Origin: a virus
Strand: one strand, 5' to 3'
IMG/VR virus record: IMGVR_UViG_3300018719_000034
Coordinates: 1 to 54,048 of that record
Length of the DNA: 54,048 bases
In this document: positions 45,398 to 52,745 of the stretch, in pieces
Layout of the letters: the number at the start of each line of letters is the position of its first letter
Position numbering within the stretch: the stretch's first letter is position 1
Program-made: the position numbers and the translations under genes
Notes under the pieces: generated by a model
Databases searched by the model: none
Told to the model about the DNA's origin: nothing
Seen by the model: only the letters and a program-made list of their open reading frames with translations

Positions 45398-45654
45398 TAC
45401 GGCGGCTCAATCCATTCGACCTTCACTCCGGTAACTGTCCCAATCGGGCACTCGCATTTCCCGCACATGAAGGACTGCCTCGCCAGAAGGCCACTCTCAA
45501 TCAGCTCGTCTTCCGTTGTGATGTACGGCGGAAGGGCCTGCAGGTATCGCGAAGAGGGCCTCTGGCAGTTGTAGCAGTTCAGAAAGACTTGGAAGCGCGG
45601 CACCTCGCCCCGATACCCGCTGTCATAGTCTTGCTGAATCATTTGGCTCGACAT
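45394..45654 (-). CDS. Zinc-ribbon protein behind a LexA box, next to cI
   Basis: The 86-residue product (MSSQMIQQDYDSGYRGEVPRFQVFLNCYNCQRPSSRYLQAL, then FMCGKCECPIGTVTGVKVEW) has CxxC and CxxC-x-C pairs that can hold one zinc. ATG 45654 follows GGAGAAACGG. It ends convergently with cI by four bases, and an exact LexA site lies 44 bases upstream of its start. A gene switched on by SOS beside the repressor could act in induction, but the sequence shows no known antirepressor. Confidence 0.7.
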   Translation of the reverse strand: MSSQMIQQDYDSGYRGEVPRFQVFLNCYNCQRPSSRYLQALPPYITTEDELIESGLLARQSFMCGKCECPIGTVTGVKVEWIEPPY

Positions 45655-45697
45655 CCGTTTCTCCCGTTGACGCTGCGTCAGGCTGACTCAGAAATGA

Positions 45698-45712
45698 GAA
45701 CAGAACAAGAAC
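45698..45712 (-). promoter_or_regulatory. Predicted LexA (SOS) box
   Basis: GAAC-AGAACAA-GAAC (GTTC-N7-GTTC on the minus strand) lies 44 bases upstream of the zinc-ribbon gene start at 45654. GAAC occurs a third time within the spacer (GAACAGAACAAGAAC). Confidence 0.65.
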
Positions 45713-45807
45713 ATGGTCCTGTGGATAGTGGGGATCACTCTCCATAATTTCCTAACTGCCTGAAGGCTAAGGAAGAAAGCCATCTGCTACGACCTGTGAC
45801 AAATGAC

Positions 45808-45836
45808 TTGACCCGTACTGCTACGTGCTGTAGCAA
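45808..45836 (+). promoter_or_regulatory. Early plus-strand promoter with CI operator
   Basis: TTGACC (45808-45813), 17 bases, then TAGCAA (45831-45836). The spacer contains TGCTAC-GTGCT-GTAGCA (45819-45835), the same palindrome in the same register as in the cro promoter. Another half-site TGCTAC lies at 45785-45790. It starts the operon 45867 to integrase. Confidence 0.85.
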
Positions 45837-45866
45837 TAGGTTCATCGATTTCACAGGTGAGCCGCA

Positions 45867-45977
45867 ATGCAGACCCTCCCCACCTTCACTCTTGAAGTCC
45901 TCCGCGATGGCTTTGCCATTGTGTTCCTGATCGGCGTTGTCGCGCTCGCTTGTGTGGCTCTCGGTGGGGGCTACTGA
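45867..45977 (+). CDS. 36-residue membrane peptide, first gene of the plus early operon
   Basis: ATG 45867 follows ACAGGTGAGCCGCA. The product MQTLPTFTLEVLRDGFAIVF, then LIGVVALACVALGGGY, has one membrane span. It is about 25 bases from the predicted transcription start and one base before the next gene's ATG. Early phage membrane peptides often alter host physiology or exclude other phages. Function unknown. Confidence 0.65.
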   Translation: MQTLPTFTLEVLRDGFAIVFLIGVVALACVALGGGY

Positions 45978-45978
45978 G

Positions 45979-46467
45979 ATGGCACAGCAGGCAATCACTC
46001 CCCGCCCAACCCGCCGCTCTCCCGAAGTGCTTCGCGCTGCCGCTGAGGCCATGGCGCCCGAAGTGGCCCAATGGTGCGAAGAGCCGGTTAGCGAAGAGAT
46101 CATCTCGGGGCTCGAAAAAGCTCTCCGCTATGACCAGGATGGGTACGAGTTGGCTCAAGCGCTTGAGCGAGCTTGGGGTATCTCGCCTGACGCGGAACTG
46201 GTCGAAATTCTCGATAGTGCGTGGTCCCACCTTTGGGATGCGGAGCGCAAAGCCGTCTGCGATTGGGTGAAGGCGAACGGTATCAGCCTTGACCTCGATC
46301 TTGAGACGATGGTCGAGACACCGGGTGGCGTCGGCCCGATCCGCGCCAGGAATGAAGCAGAGGCAACATACACGGTCTTCCTTGAGGACCATGGCAAGGA
46401 CAAGCCCGGCACGTACATCGGCAGCATCTATGTCGCTGAGAAGTGCAAGGCCGTGGAGGTTGTGTGA
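45979..46467 (+). CDS. Early phage protein of unknown function
   Basis: ATG 45979 starts one base after the stop of the membrane peptide. The 162-residue acidic product contains RPTRRSPEVLRAAAEAMAPEVAQWC, DQDGYELAQALERAWGISPDAELVEILDSA and a C-terminal beta region (YTVFLEDHGKDKPGTYIGSIYVAEKCKAVEVV). The middle resembles proteins that carry 'DgyelAkaLe...w..d.elVeild', without known activity. It overlaps the next gene as TGATG. Confidence 0.7.
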   Translation: MAQQAITPRPTRRSPEVLRAAAEAMAPEVAQWCEEPVSEEIISGLEKALRYDQDGYELAQALERAWGISPDAELVEILDSAWSHLWDAERKAVCDWVKANGISLDLDLETMVETPGGVGPIRARNEAEATYTVFLEDHGKDKPGTYIGSIYVAEKCKAVEVV

Positions 46468-46685
46468 TGTTCCACTTCCCACGCCGCTCTCTCTCCCGCT
46501 TCGACTTCGACATGGCTCTTCGCGACATGAAGAACAGCCGCGAAGCCGAGAAGCTCCTTGCCGCCGAGACGCTCCAGGCCATCAAGGACGCAGACATGAC
46601 CCTTGGCGTTCTTGGCGTTGGTAAAGCCGACGATCTGCGCCGCCGTCTCTATGACCTGACCTGCAAGCTGGAGGCGCGTCGATGA
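46467..46685 (+). CDS. 72-residue early phage protein
   Basis: From ATG 46467 (TGATG overlap) the product is MFHFPRRSLSRFDFDMALRDMKNSREAEKLLAAETLQ and a helical remainder (ADDLRRRLYDLTCKLEAR). It is a helical, charged, soluble protein. No motif recognised. Confidence 0.65.
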   Translation: MFHFPRRSLSRFDFDMALRDMKNSREAEKLLAAETLQAIKDADMTLGVLGVGKADDLRRRLYDLTCKLEARR

Positions 46686-46999
46686 GCAAGCATACTCCTG
46701 GGCCGTGGGCGGTAGAGTTCAACAGCTATGGGACCGCGTTCGTATACGGCGGCCCTGCTACTGAACAGACATCATCTACAGGCGTGAAGTACCGCGCCAT
46801 TGTGTGCGGAGGCGACAACCCCGCCACTCTTAAGAGGGACGACGCCCGTCTTATCGCCGCCGCTCCTGAGATGCTGCAGGCGCTGAAATGGGCAGAAGAG
46901 CACGCCGCCGAAAGCGAAGCCGGACGTGACGATGCTTGGTACCAGAACCTTGCGAAGCTGGAAGCAGTCATCGCCAAAGCGGAGGGCCGCAATGTCTAA
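46682..46999 (+). CDS. Conserved phage protein with HTPGPW and LIAAAPEML motifs
   Basis: The 105-residue product starts MSKHTPGPWAVEFN and contains KRDDARLIAAAPEMLQALKWAEEHA, the two sequence marks of a very widespread small phage protein family found in accessory early regions. Despite its frequency no function is known to me. It overlaps its neighbours by ATGA and by eight bases. Confidence 0.8.
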   Translation: MSKHTPGPWAVEFNSYGTAFVYGGPATEQTSSTGVKYRAIVCGGDNPATLKRDDARLIAAAPEMLQALKWAEEHAAESEAGRDDAWYQNLAKLEAVIAKAEGRNV

Positions 47000-47225
47000 C
47001 GTCATTCGCCCCCGCCCTCGCCTTCGCGCCCTCCCCTTGATCACCTCTGAGCAGATCGCCGTCAGGGATGCTCTGGCAGAGGACGACAAGCCCGCCTGCT
47101 CCGCATGTGCTGACCGTGGGGTGATCTTCTTCCAGACGGCATACGGCCCGAGCTACCGCCCCTGCCCTTGCGGCGGGACTGATGCGGATCGGGTGGAACT
47201 GCCTGAATTCGATGGAGCTGCGTGA
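46992..47225 (+). CDS. 77-residue zinc-ribbon phage protein
   Basis: ATG 46992 overlaps the preceding gene. The product holds CSACADRGVIFFQTAYGPSYRPCPCGG, a CxxC and a CxC pair suited to one zinc. It overlaps the next start by TGATG. Function unknown. Confidence 0.65.
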   Translation: MSNVIRPRPRLRALPLITSEQIAVRDALAEDDKPACSACADRGVIFFQTAYGPSYRPCPCGGTDADRVELPEFDGAA

Positions 47226-47497
47226 TGAGTCTGCAGCAGATTGAGCCGGATGATTTCGACATCTTCGTTGCTGGGCATGTCGGCGTTCTAAAGCGATGCC
47301 CGTTCTGTGGTTCCGACCCTCTGGTCCACAACAGCGTGCGGACGGAAGGTACCTTCAGCGGCAAGCCAGTTTACCGCAGCACCGTTTCCTGCGTGAGGAC
47401 CGATTGCATGGCCAGCGTGGGCTACAACGCCGACAACAAAGAGGACGCTCGGAAAGGCGCGATAGATCGCTGGTCTCGTCGGGTGGAGGCCGACTAA
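47225..47497 (+). CDS. Lar-like restriction-alleviation zinc ribbon protein
   Basis: The 90-residue product has KRCPFCGSDPLVHNSVRT, then STVSCVRTDCMASVGYNADNKEDARKGAIDRWSRR. It shows the Lar pattern CPFCG...C...C...A...W..R. It is the second Lar-like gene of the prophage (the other at 5011). Its placement early in the recombination operon fits protection of incoming phage DNA from type I restriction, by analogy with Rac Lar. Confidence 0.75.
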   Translation: MSLQQIEPDDFDIFVAGHVGVLKRCPFCGSDPLVHNSVRTEGTFSGKPVYRSTVSCVRTDCMASVGYNADNKEDARKGAIDRWSRRVEAD

Positions 47498-47688
47498 TGC
47501 CCCGTTTCAGCAGCCAAGAGTCCACGGTTCTCCTCGAAGTCGTCGAGACATTCGCTGGCACCACACAGGACGCCAAGATCCGCGCCTGCCTGAACAGCAT
47601 CTCCCGCAAGGTCCGCCAGTGCAGAGATCACCACGTCCGCAGAGCAACCGAACAACGGAGGGCCGGTCGTGTCGTTCAAAAGCCCTGA
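47497..47688 (+). CDS. 63-residue basic phage protein
   Basis: ATG 47497 overlaps the stop as TAATG. The product (MPRFSSQESTVLLEVVETFAGTTQDAKIRACLNSISRKVRQ and a basic tail) is helical with an Arg-rich end. No family recognised. Confidence 0.55.
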   Translation: MPRFSSQESTVLLEVVETFAGTTQDAKIRACLNSISRKVRQCRDHHVRRATEQRRAGRVVQKP

Positions 47689-47800
47689 GTGCCGCGCCTT
47701 CAGCCGGAAGGCTCACAATCTCGCTCTCTTCCTCTTGGGGGCAGTGACCCTCGTAGCCTTTGGCGTCCTGCTTCATTCGGTTTGGGTACTGCGTCCATGA
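47669..47800 (+). CDS. 43-residue membrane peptide (GTG start)
   Basis: GTG 47669 follows GGAGGGCCGGTC. The product (SFKSPECRAFSRKAHNLALF, then LLGAVTLVAFGVLLHSVWVLRP) has one membrane span after a basic head. Its stop overlaps the next ATG (ATGA). It overlaps the previous gene by 20 bases. Likely real given the coupling on both sides. Confidence 0.55.
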   Translation: MSFKSPECRAFSRKAHNLALFLLGAVTLVAFGVLLHSVWVLRP

Positions 47801-47943
47801 GGCAGGTCGTCATCAATCTCCGGTGGGAAGGCCCTGAAACCAAACGGTTAGCCCGCCTGAAAGCCACCACCACCGCCCGACTCTGCAAGGAGCTTGGACG
47901 GCCGAAACCCATCCTGAAGCTGCCGAAGGACAAGCATCAATGA
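47797..47943 (+). CDS. 48-residue basic phage protein
   Basis: ATG 47797 overlaps the preceding stop as ATGA and its own stop overlaps the ERF gene start. The product (MRQVVINLRWEGPETKRLARLKATTTARLCKELGRPKPIL and a basic tail) is small and basic. Function unknown. Confidence 0.55.
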   Translation: MRQVVINLRWEGPETKRLARLKATTTARLCKELGRPKPILKLPKDKHQ

Positions 47944-48686
47944 GCAACCAATCCAACGCCGTGGCTGTCCAAGAGTCTGTCTCTGCTCCCGCCATTCCAG
48001 AGAGCGCCGCGATCATCCAGGTGATCGAGCGCGCCGCCATGAACCCAAATGTCGATATCGACAAGATGGAGAGGCTGTTGCAGATGCAGGAGCGCATCAT
48101 GGAGCGGAACGCCAAGGCTGCCTATGCGGCTGACCTCGCCCGGATGCAGCCCGATCTCCCGATCATTACCGAGCGCGGCGGCATCAAGGATCGAAGCGGC
48201 AACATTCAGAGCACCTATGCCCTCTGGGAAGACATCAACGAGGCCATCAAGCCGGTCCTCGCCAAACACGGCTTTGCCCTGAGCTTCCGCACCGGTCAGG
48301 AAGAGGGACGCATCACGGTGACGGGCGTCCTCTCCCACCGTGACGGCCACAGCGAAGAGACGACCATGCATCTGCCGATCGACACCAGCGGCAGCAAGAA
48401 CTCCGTCCAGGCGCTCGGCTCCTCCATCTCCTACGGCAAGCGGTACACCGCAGGCGCCCTGCTCAACATCACCAGCCGCGGCGAGGATGATGACGGCAAG
48501 GCAGCCGGTGGCGGTGAGACGATCACCGAAGAGCAGGCCATGACCATCCGCGAGCTAATCGAAGCTGTCGGGGCCAACGAAAAGAGATTCCTCGAATACC
48601 TGAAATCGCCAAGCGTCTCGGCTATCCCGGCCAAGGACTACGAGCGTGCTGTTGCGGCCCTCAACGCAAAGAAGGGCAAGCAATGA
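47940..48686 (+). CDS. ERF-family single-strand annealing protein
   Basis: The 248-residue product has the ERF core at about residues 50-180: RNAKAAYAADLARMQPDLPIITERGGIKDRSGNIQSTYALWEDINEAIKPVLAKHGFALSFRTGQEEGRITVTGVLSH and GSKNSVQALGSSISYGKRYTAGALLNI. ERF proteins form rings that anneal complementary strands and work with a 5'-3' exonuclease, which is the next gene. The C-terminal 60 residues resemble the tails that recruit partners. The two genes overlap by ATGA and form the phage recombination system. Confidence 0.9.
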   Translation: MSNQSNAVAVQESVSAPAIPESAAIIQVIERAAMNPNVDIDKMERLLQMQERIMERNAKAAYAADLARMQPDLPIITERGGIKDRSGNIQSTYALWEDINEAIKPVLAKHGFALSFRTGQEEGRITVTGVLSHRDGHSEETTMHLPIDTSGSKNSVQALGSSISYGKRYTAGALLNITSRGEDDDGKAAGGGETITEEQAMTIRELIEAVGANEKRFLEYLKSPSVSAIPAKDYERAVAALNAKKGKQ

Positions 48687-49315
48687 GCGAGATCGTTCAA
48701 GGCTCTGAAGAATGGCTCGCCATTCGCGTCGGCAAGGTTACGGCCTCCCGAGTGGCAGACGTGATTGCCAAGACGAAGAGCGGCTGGGGAGCGTCCCGAG
48801 CGAACTACATGGCAGAACTCATCGCAGAACGCCTGACCGGTGAACCTGCTGAGAAGTTCACCAGCGGGGCGATGAAGTGGGGCACGGAGATGGAGCCGGA
48901 CGCCCGCATTGCCTACGAGTTCCGGACGGATGCCGAGGTGGTTCAAGTCGGCTTCGTCCCGCATCCGGCTATTGCCATGACGGGCGCGAGCCCCGACGGC
49001 CTCGTTGGGGTGGACGGGCTAGTCGAGATCAAGTGTCCCAGCACGGCCACCCACATCGACACCCTCATCAGCCAGACTGTCCCGGGCAAGTACGTCACGC
49101 AGATGTTCTGGCAGATGGCCTGCACCGGCCGTCAGTGGTGCGACTTCGTTTCCTTCGATCCTCGCATGCCCGAGCACATGCGGCTGTTCGTGAAGCGCGT
49201 CCCTCGCGACGACGCCCGCATTGCGGAACTCGAGCGGGATGTTGCCGACTTTCTGGCCGAGCTGGATGGCAAGCTCGCTGAGCTCACCGCCCTCTATGAG
49301 AGGAAGGCTGCGTGA
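48683..49315 (+). CDS. YqaJ-type viral exonuclease
   Basis: The 210-residue product shows the lambda-exonuclease/YqaJ pattern: EEWLAIRVGKVTASRVADVIAKTKSGWGASRANYMAELIAERLTG, GTEMEPDARIAYEF and the active site ASPDGLVGVDGLVEIKCPS (Asp...Glu-x-Lys), with a final coiled coil. It resects double-stranded ends 5'-3' and feeds the ERF protein. Confidence 0.95.
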   Translation: MSEIVQGSEEWLAIRVGKVTASRVADVIAKTKSGWGASRANYMAELIAERLTGEPAEKFTSGAMKWGTEMEPDARIAYEFRTDAEVVQVGFVPHPAIAMTGASPDGLVGVDGLVEIKCPSTATHIDTLISQTVPGKYVTQMFWQMACTGRQWCDFVSFDPRMPEHMRLFVKRVPRDDARIAELERDVADFLAELDGKLAELTALYERKAA

Positions 49316-49830
49316 TGTCTGCCGCTCCTATTCTCTTCCAGTGGACGGGCGAGGCCATGGCACCTCACCCTCGCTTCCGGCGAGAGTGTGACGCCTCGTT
49401 CGTGGTCGGTGAGAACTACCGCCTTGCCGTTCAGGAGCACCGCTCCCAGGCCAATCACAATCATTACTTCGCGGCCATTCAGGAAGCCTGGATGAATCTG
49501 CCCGACCTCATGGCCGAGCGGTTCCCCACGACCGAGCATCTTCGCAAGTATGCGCTGATCAAGGCTGGCTATCGGGACGAACGGTCCATTGTCTGCAACT
49601 CCAAGGCCGAGGCGCAACGCATTGCCGCCTTCATTAAGCCCATGGACGAATTCGCCGTCGTGACCACTCACGAGGCCGTTGTGACGGTCTGGACGGCTAA
49701 GAGCCAATCCAAGGCCGCCATGGGTAAGCAGGTATTTCAAGAGAGCAAGAACAAGGTTCTGGATGTGCTGGCTGAGATGATCGGCGTCCAGCCTGAGACG
49801 CTCACGCGGAATGTCGGGAGGGCGGCATGA
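49315..49830 (+). CDS. Conserved phage protein in the recombination cassette
   Basis: The 171-residue product starts MSAAPILFQWTGEAMAPHPRFRRECDASFVVGENYRLAVQEHRSQANHNHYFAAIQEAWMNLPDLMAERFPTTEHLRKYALIKAGY. This block is conserved in many phages between recombination and HNH genes, usually annotated hypothetical. The YFAAIQEAW helix and TTEHLRKYALI are its marks. The position recalls lambda ninB, but similarity is not evident by eye. It overlaps the exonuclease stop (TGATG) and the HNH start (ATGA). Confidence 0.8.
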   Translation: MSAAPILFQWTGEAMAPHPRFRRECDASFVVGENYRLAVQEHRSQANHNHYFAAIQEAWMNLPDLMAERFPTTEHLRKYALIKAGYRDERSIVCNSKAEAQRIAAFIKPMDEFAVVTTHEAVVTVWTAKSQSKAAMGKQVFQESKNKVLDVLAEMIGVQPETLTRNVGRAA

Positions 49831-50189
49831 CCAAGCGCAAGCACCGCTCGGCCAAGGAACGCGCCCGCCTGTTCAAGCTCTTCGGCGGCAAGTGCTACCT
49901 CTGCAATGGAGCCATCGACGGCACGAAAGAGGCATGGGAGATCGAGCACGTGATCCCGCTCGCTCAGGGAGGTGACGACGAGGACAGCAACCTCCAGCTC
50001 GCCCATGCCAAGTGCCACAAGGCCAAGACGGTTCAGGATGTAGGCAACATCGCCAAGGCCAAGCGCCGGGAAGCTCGCCACACAGGGGCGGCAGTTCCGA
50101 AGCGTTCCATCCCGCAGCCTCCGAGGGCTCCCAAGCGCCCCTCCAAAGAGCTTCCGCCCCGCCGCCCCCTATTTCGCCAAGCATCGTAA
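49827..50189 (+). CDS. HNH endonuclease
   Basis: The 120-residue product has a compact HNH: GGKCYLCNGAIDGTKEAWEIEHVIPLAQGGDDEDSNLQLAHAKCHKAKT (about residues 20-68), with two zinc CxxC pairs and the His-Val/His metal residues. A basic, proline-rich tail follows. It is part of the recombination operon and could act as a nicking enzyme or a selfish gene. Confidence 0.85.
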   Translation: MTKRKHRSAKERARLFKLFGGKCYLCNGAIDGTKEAWEIEHVIPLAQGGDDEDSNLQLAHAKCHKAKTVQDVGNIAKAKRREARHTGAAVPKRSIPQPPRAPKRPSKELPPRRPLFRQAS

Positions 50190-50198
50190 GGCAGACAA

Positions 50199-50549
50199 AT
50201 GACCTTAGTGAAACGATTGGAAGACGCCATTGAACATCACCGGATCATGTGCTGCGCACTGACCGTCCGAGCCATGGATCGAGAGACGAAGGGCGAAGGC
50301 ATCCGTGAAGAGCTTTCCAATGCAGACGCCAAACTCCTCGACACGATCATAGCCGCTCTATCCGAAGGAGAGATGGTGAGGGTGCCGAGAGAGCCGACTG
50401 AGGAGATGCTTATTCGTGGCAGCGAGGCAATCGACCTTGCGGAAGACGACGGACACAACGCTGACAACTGGAAGATTGAAGCGCGAGAAGCCTACCGCGC
50501 CATGATCTCCGCTTCCCCCTCTGTCAAGGAGCACGGGAATGTCGAGTGA
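50199..50549 (+). CDS. Early phage protein with MVRVPREPTEEML motif
   Basis: The 116-residue product has a helical first half and then EGEMVRVPREPTEEMLIRGSEAIDLAEDDG, followed by AREAYRAMISASP. The 'vpreptEeMl.ag..a' box is frequent in accessory early phage genes, often beside Ea22-like proteins as here. No activity is known. Its end overlaps the next gene by 11 bases. Confidence 0.75.
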   Translation: MTLVKRLEDAIEHHRIMCCALTVRAMDRETKGEGIREELSNADAKLLDTIIAALSEGEMVRVPREPTEEMLIRGSEAIDLAEDDGHNADNWKIEAREAYRAMISASPSVKEHGNVE

Positions 50550-52290
50550 GAAGAGAAATCAGGGCGCACCCTTCGGGTCAGGCTCTCGTCGTTCCGATCA
50601 AGCTGCTTCGCATCTTGACCCTGCGGGCCTCGATCCTTTGCGCAAGAACTCGCCGCCTACGTTGGAATGGGAGTACGTGTCCGGCGTCGGCCACGTGTCC
50701 CGCACGTCATTGACTTATTTTTTCAATGCGCCAAGCGGAGGATGGGAAGCTAGTGGGTGGAAGGGCATTCACCGCATATTTCATGCGACCAGGAAGACGT
50801 TCGAAGAGGCAAAGGCGGCAGCGCAATCGGATTATGAGAGCCGACTTGCTTCCGCCGCATGCGTCAGCGATGGCAACCGGAACGGCGAAGACCGCGATAG
50901 CGGGCTGAGTGCGAAGCATGCCAGCGCGGTGCCCAACGGGCAGACGCCCTCTCCCTCTCTTCCTGAGACTACCGGGAGTGAGGCAAAGCGCGTCTCGATC
51001 TCGAAAGAGCTATTCGATGATTTGCGGAGCGTTCTAAGCGATGCCAGCAGCGGCAATGACCCCGACGATGACCCGATAGCCGATCTTGTGAAGCGGCTGA
51101 ATGCTGAGACCGCCTCCCCCCTCCCCACCAGGACGGACTATGCGGAGGAAGCATTCATCCTCTTGACAACAGGCGACGGCGAAGGAGCGGAACTTGTTCT
51201 TGGCCGAGACACGCTGCGTCAGAAGACCCGCGAGTGTCTTTGGTGCGGGGACGAGCCGGATAATGAACTTGAGGACTACATCCAGCGCATTCTTAGTATC
51301 GTCTCAGACCCAGATCATCCCGAATGGCAAGAATATGGGAAAACGCCTCGTCTCGTATTCAGCTTCGAGGATGGCGGCATTGAAATCATCAAGGTTCAGG
51401 TTTCCCAAGCCCTCCTCACCCTCCAGCAGGACCGGGACGAGGCCAAGTGCCATAATTCCAAAATGACCGTTCTGGCATTTCGTCATGCAGTAACCGTAGC
51501 TCGGCAACTGAAAGAAATCGCCACCCTCCAGCAGGAGAACGAGAAGCTGAAAGCCGAGATTGCGTCCGGCTCGTGGTTCAAAGAGGCGGACATCGATGCT
51601 CTCCTGCGGAGGATCACGGAACTGGAGAAGGAACGGGACGAGTGGAAGCGTCTTTGCGACGAGGGCGGCAAGGTCGAAGTCTATTGGAGCAATCGCGCCG
51701 AGGCTGCGGAGGCTCAAGTCGCCACCCTCCAGCAGAAGACCGCAGGGCTTGAGGAAACCTTGCGCCGTGTCCATCCCAACCCGGCAGACTATCGCTATTG
51801 GGAAGGCCGGTATCGTGATGAAGCCGCTCGCGCCGAAGCCCTCCAGCAGGAGAACGAGAAGCTGAAGGCCGAGATGGCGTCCGGCTCGTGGTTCAAAGAG
51901 GCGGACATCGATGCTCTCCTGCGGAGGATCACGGAACTGGAGAAGGAGCGGGACGAGGCGAGGACAATCGTTGCCTGCGCGAACAACTCAGCTTTCGGCT
52001 CTCACGGGTATTTCACGGAGGCTTCAGCAGGCAGGACGCTGGCGGAAGCCATCGAGGATCTGAAAGCGGATTGCCGGATGCAGTTCGCCCGCGCCGAGAA
52101 AGCCGAAGCCGCCCTCACCGCCTCCCAGGCAGAGCGCGACCGTCTCAAGGGTGAGGTGGAGCGGAAGGACAAGGCGCTAGAGGAGATTGCCGCCCTTGAT
52201 TATCGGTATGCGGCCACGAACGGGTGCGCTTCCAAGGCTAACCGGATCGCCCGCACCGCCCTCTCCTCAAAGGCAGGAGACGGGGAATGA
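50539..52290 (+). CDS. Ea22-like coiled-coil protein with internal duplication
   Basis: The 583-residue product starts with a variable region (about residues 1-150) including an EWEYVSGVGHVSRTSLTYFFN patch and low-complexity linkers. A long coiled coil follows from about 290 to 570. Two copies of a 40-residue unit, LQQENEKLKAEIASGSWFKE plus ADIDALLRRITELEKERDE, occupy about 329-368 and 434-473. They come from an almost perfect 119-bp direct DNA repeat. Such Ea22-type proteins vary strongly among phages by recombination. Function unknown. Confidence 0.7.
   Translation: MSSEKRNQGAPFGSGSRRSDQAASHLDPAGLDPLRKNSPPTLEWEYVSGVGHVSRTSLTYFFNAPSGGWEASGWKGIHRIFHATRKTFEEAKAAAQSDYESRLASAACVSDGNRNGEDRDSGLSAKHASAVPNGQTPSPSLPETTGSEAKRVSISKELFDDLRSVLSDASSGNDPDDDPIADLVKRLNAETASPLPTRTDYAEEAFILLTTGDGEGAELVLGRDTLRQKTRECLWCGDEPDNELEDYIQRILSIVSDPDHPEWQEYGKTPRLVFSFEDGGIEIIKVQVSQALLTLQQDRDEAKCHNSKMTVLAFRHAVTVARQLKEIATLQQENEKLKAEIASGSWFKEADIDALLRRITELEKERDEWKRLCDEGGKVEVYWSNRAEAAEAQVATLQQKTAGLEETLRRVHPNPADYRYWEGRYRDEAARAEALQQENEKLKAEMASGSWFKEADIDALLRRITELEKERDEARTIVACANNSAFGSHGYFTEASAGRTLAEAIEDLKADCRMQFARAEKAEAALTASQAERDRLKGEVERKDKALEEIAALDYRYAATNGCASKANRIARTALSSKAGDGE
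51524..51957 (+). repeat. 119-bp direct repeat within the coiled-coil gene
   Basis: Copies at 51524-51642 and 51839-51957 differ at only three positions, lie 315 bp (105 codons) apart and keep the reading frame. Recombination between them would delete or add 105 residues without breaking the gene. Confidence 0.9.
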
Positions 52291-52649
52291 GCCAGCCCGT
52301 TCGCGTTCAGCTATCCCGTCGCAAGGGCTGGAGGATGCCAGAGAACACCGTGAAGGTGACGCGGCCTGGACCATGGGGGAACATGTTCGTGGTCTCGACC
52401 AAGGTGAGGCCAGGGGCAGGTGTCGGCGGACACTATATCGCCGTGCCAACTGTCGAAGATGCGGTCGAATGCTTCCGGCTGCTCATGGAAGAGCGGCCAG
52501 ACTTGTCCGACGCCGCACGCGAAAGGCTCCGAGGCAAGAACCTCGCCTGCTGGTGCCGCCTCGATCAGCCCTGCCATGCTGACGTGCTGCTTGAGATTGC
52601 GAACCGTCCGGTTTGCGAGGCAGTTTCCCCCTCTCCCTCACAGGTCTAA
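52287..52649 (+). CDS. DUF4326 family protein
   Basis: The 120-residue product reads VRVQLSRRKGWRMPENTVKVTRPGPWGNMFV, then VEDAVECFRLLMEERPDLSDAARERLRGKNLACWCRLDQPCHADVLLEIAN. It has the complete DUF4326 signature, with a conserved CWCxxxxxCHAD. The family is common in phages and mobile elements. A nucleotide- or metal-dependent role has been suggested for the fold, but none is established to my knowledge. It overlaps the previous stop by ATGA. Confidence 0.9.
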   Translation: MSQPVRVQLSRRKGWRMPENTVKVTRPGPWGNMFVVSTKVRPGAGVGGHYIAVPTVEDAVECFRLLMEERPDLSDAARERLRGKNLACWCRLDQPCHADVLLEIANRPVCEAVSPSPSQV

Positions 52650-52652
52650 CCC

Positions 52653-52745
52653 ATGGAACGCAACCCATTGAAGGACAAGCTTCGGGCTGAAGACCGGGAA
52701 GGCTTTCGGCTCGTTACTACGCTCACTCAGATAGGTGGAAGATGA
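52653..52745 (+). CDS. 30-residue peptide upstream of the excisionase
   Basis: ATG 52653 follows CACAGGTCTAACCC; the peptide MERNPLKDKLRAEDREGFRL plus ten residues ends with ATGA shared with the excisionase start. Its main role may be to couple translation into the excisionase. Confidence 0.4.
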   Translation: MERNPLKDKLRAEDREGFRLVTTLTQIGGR

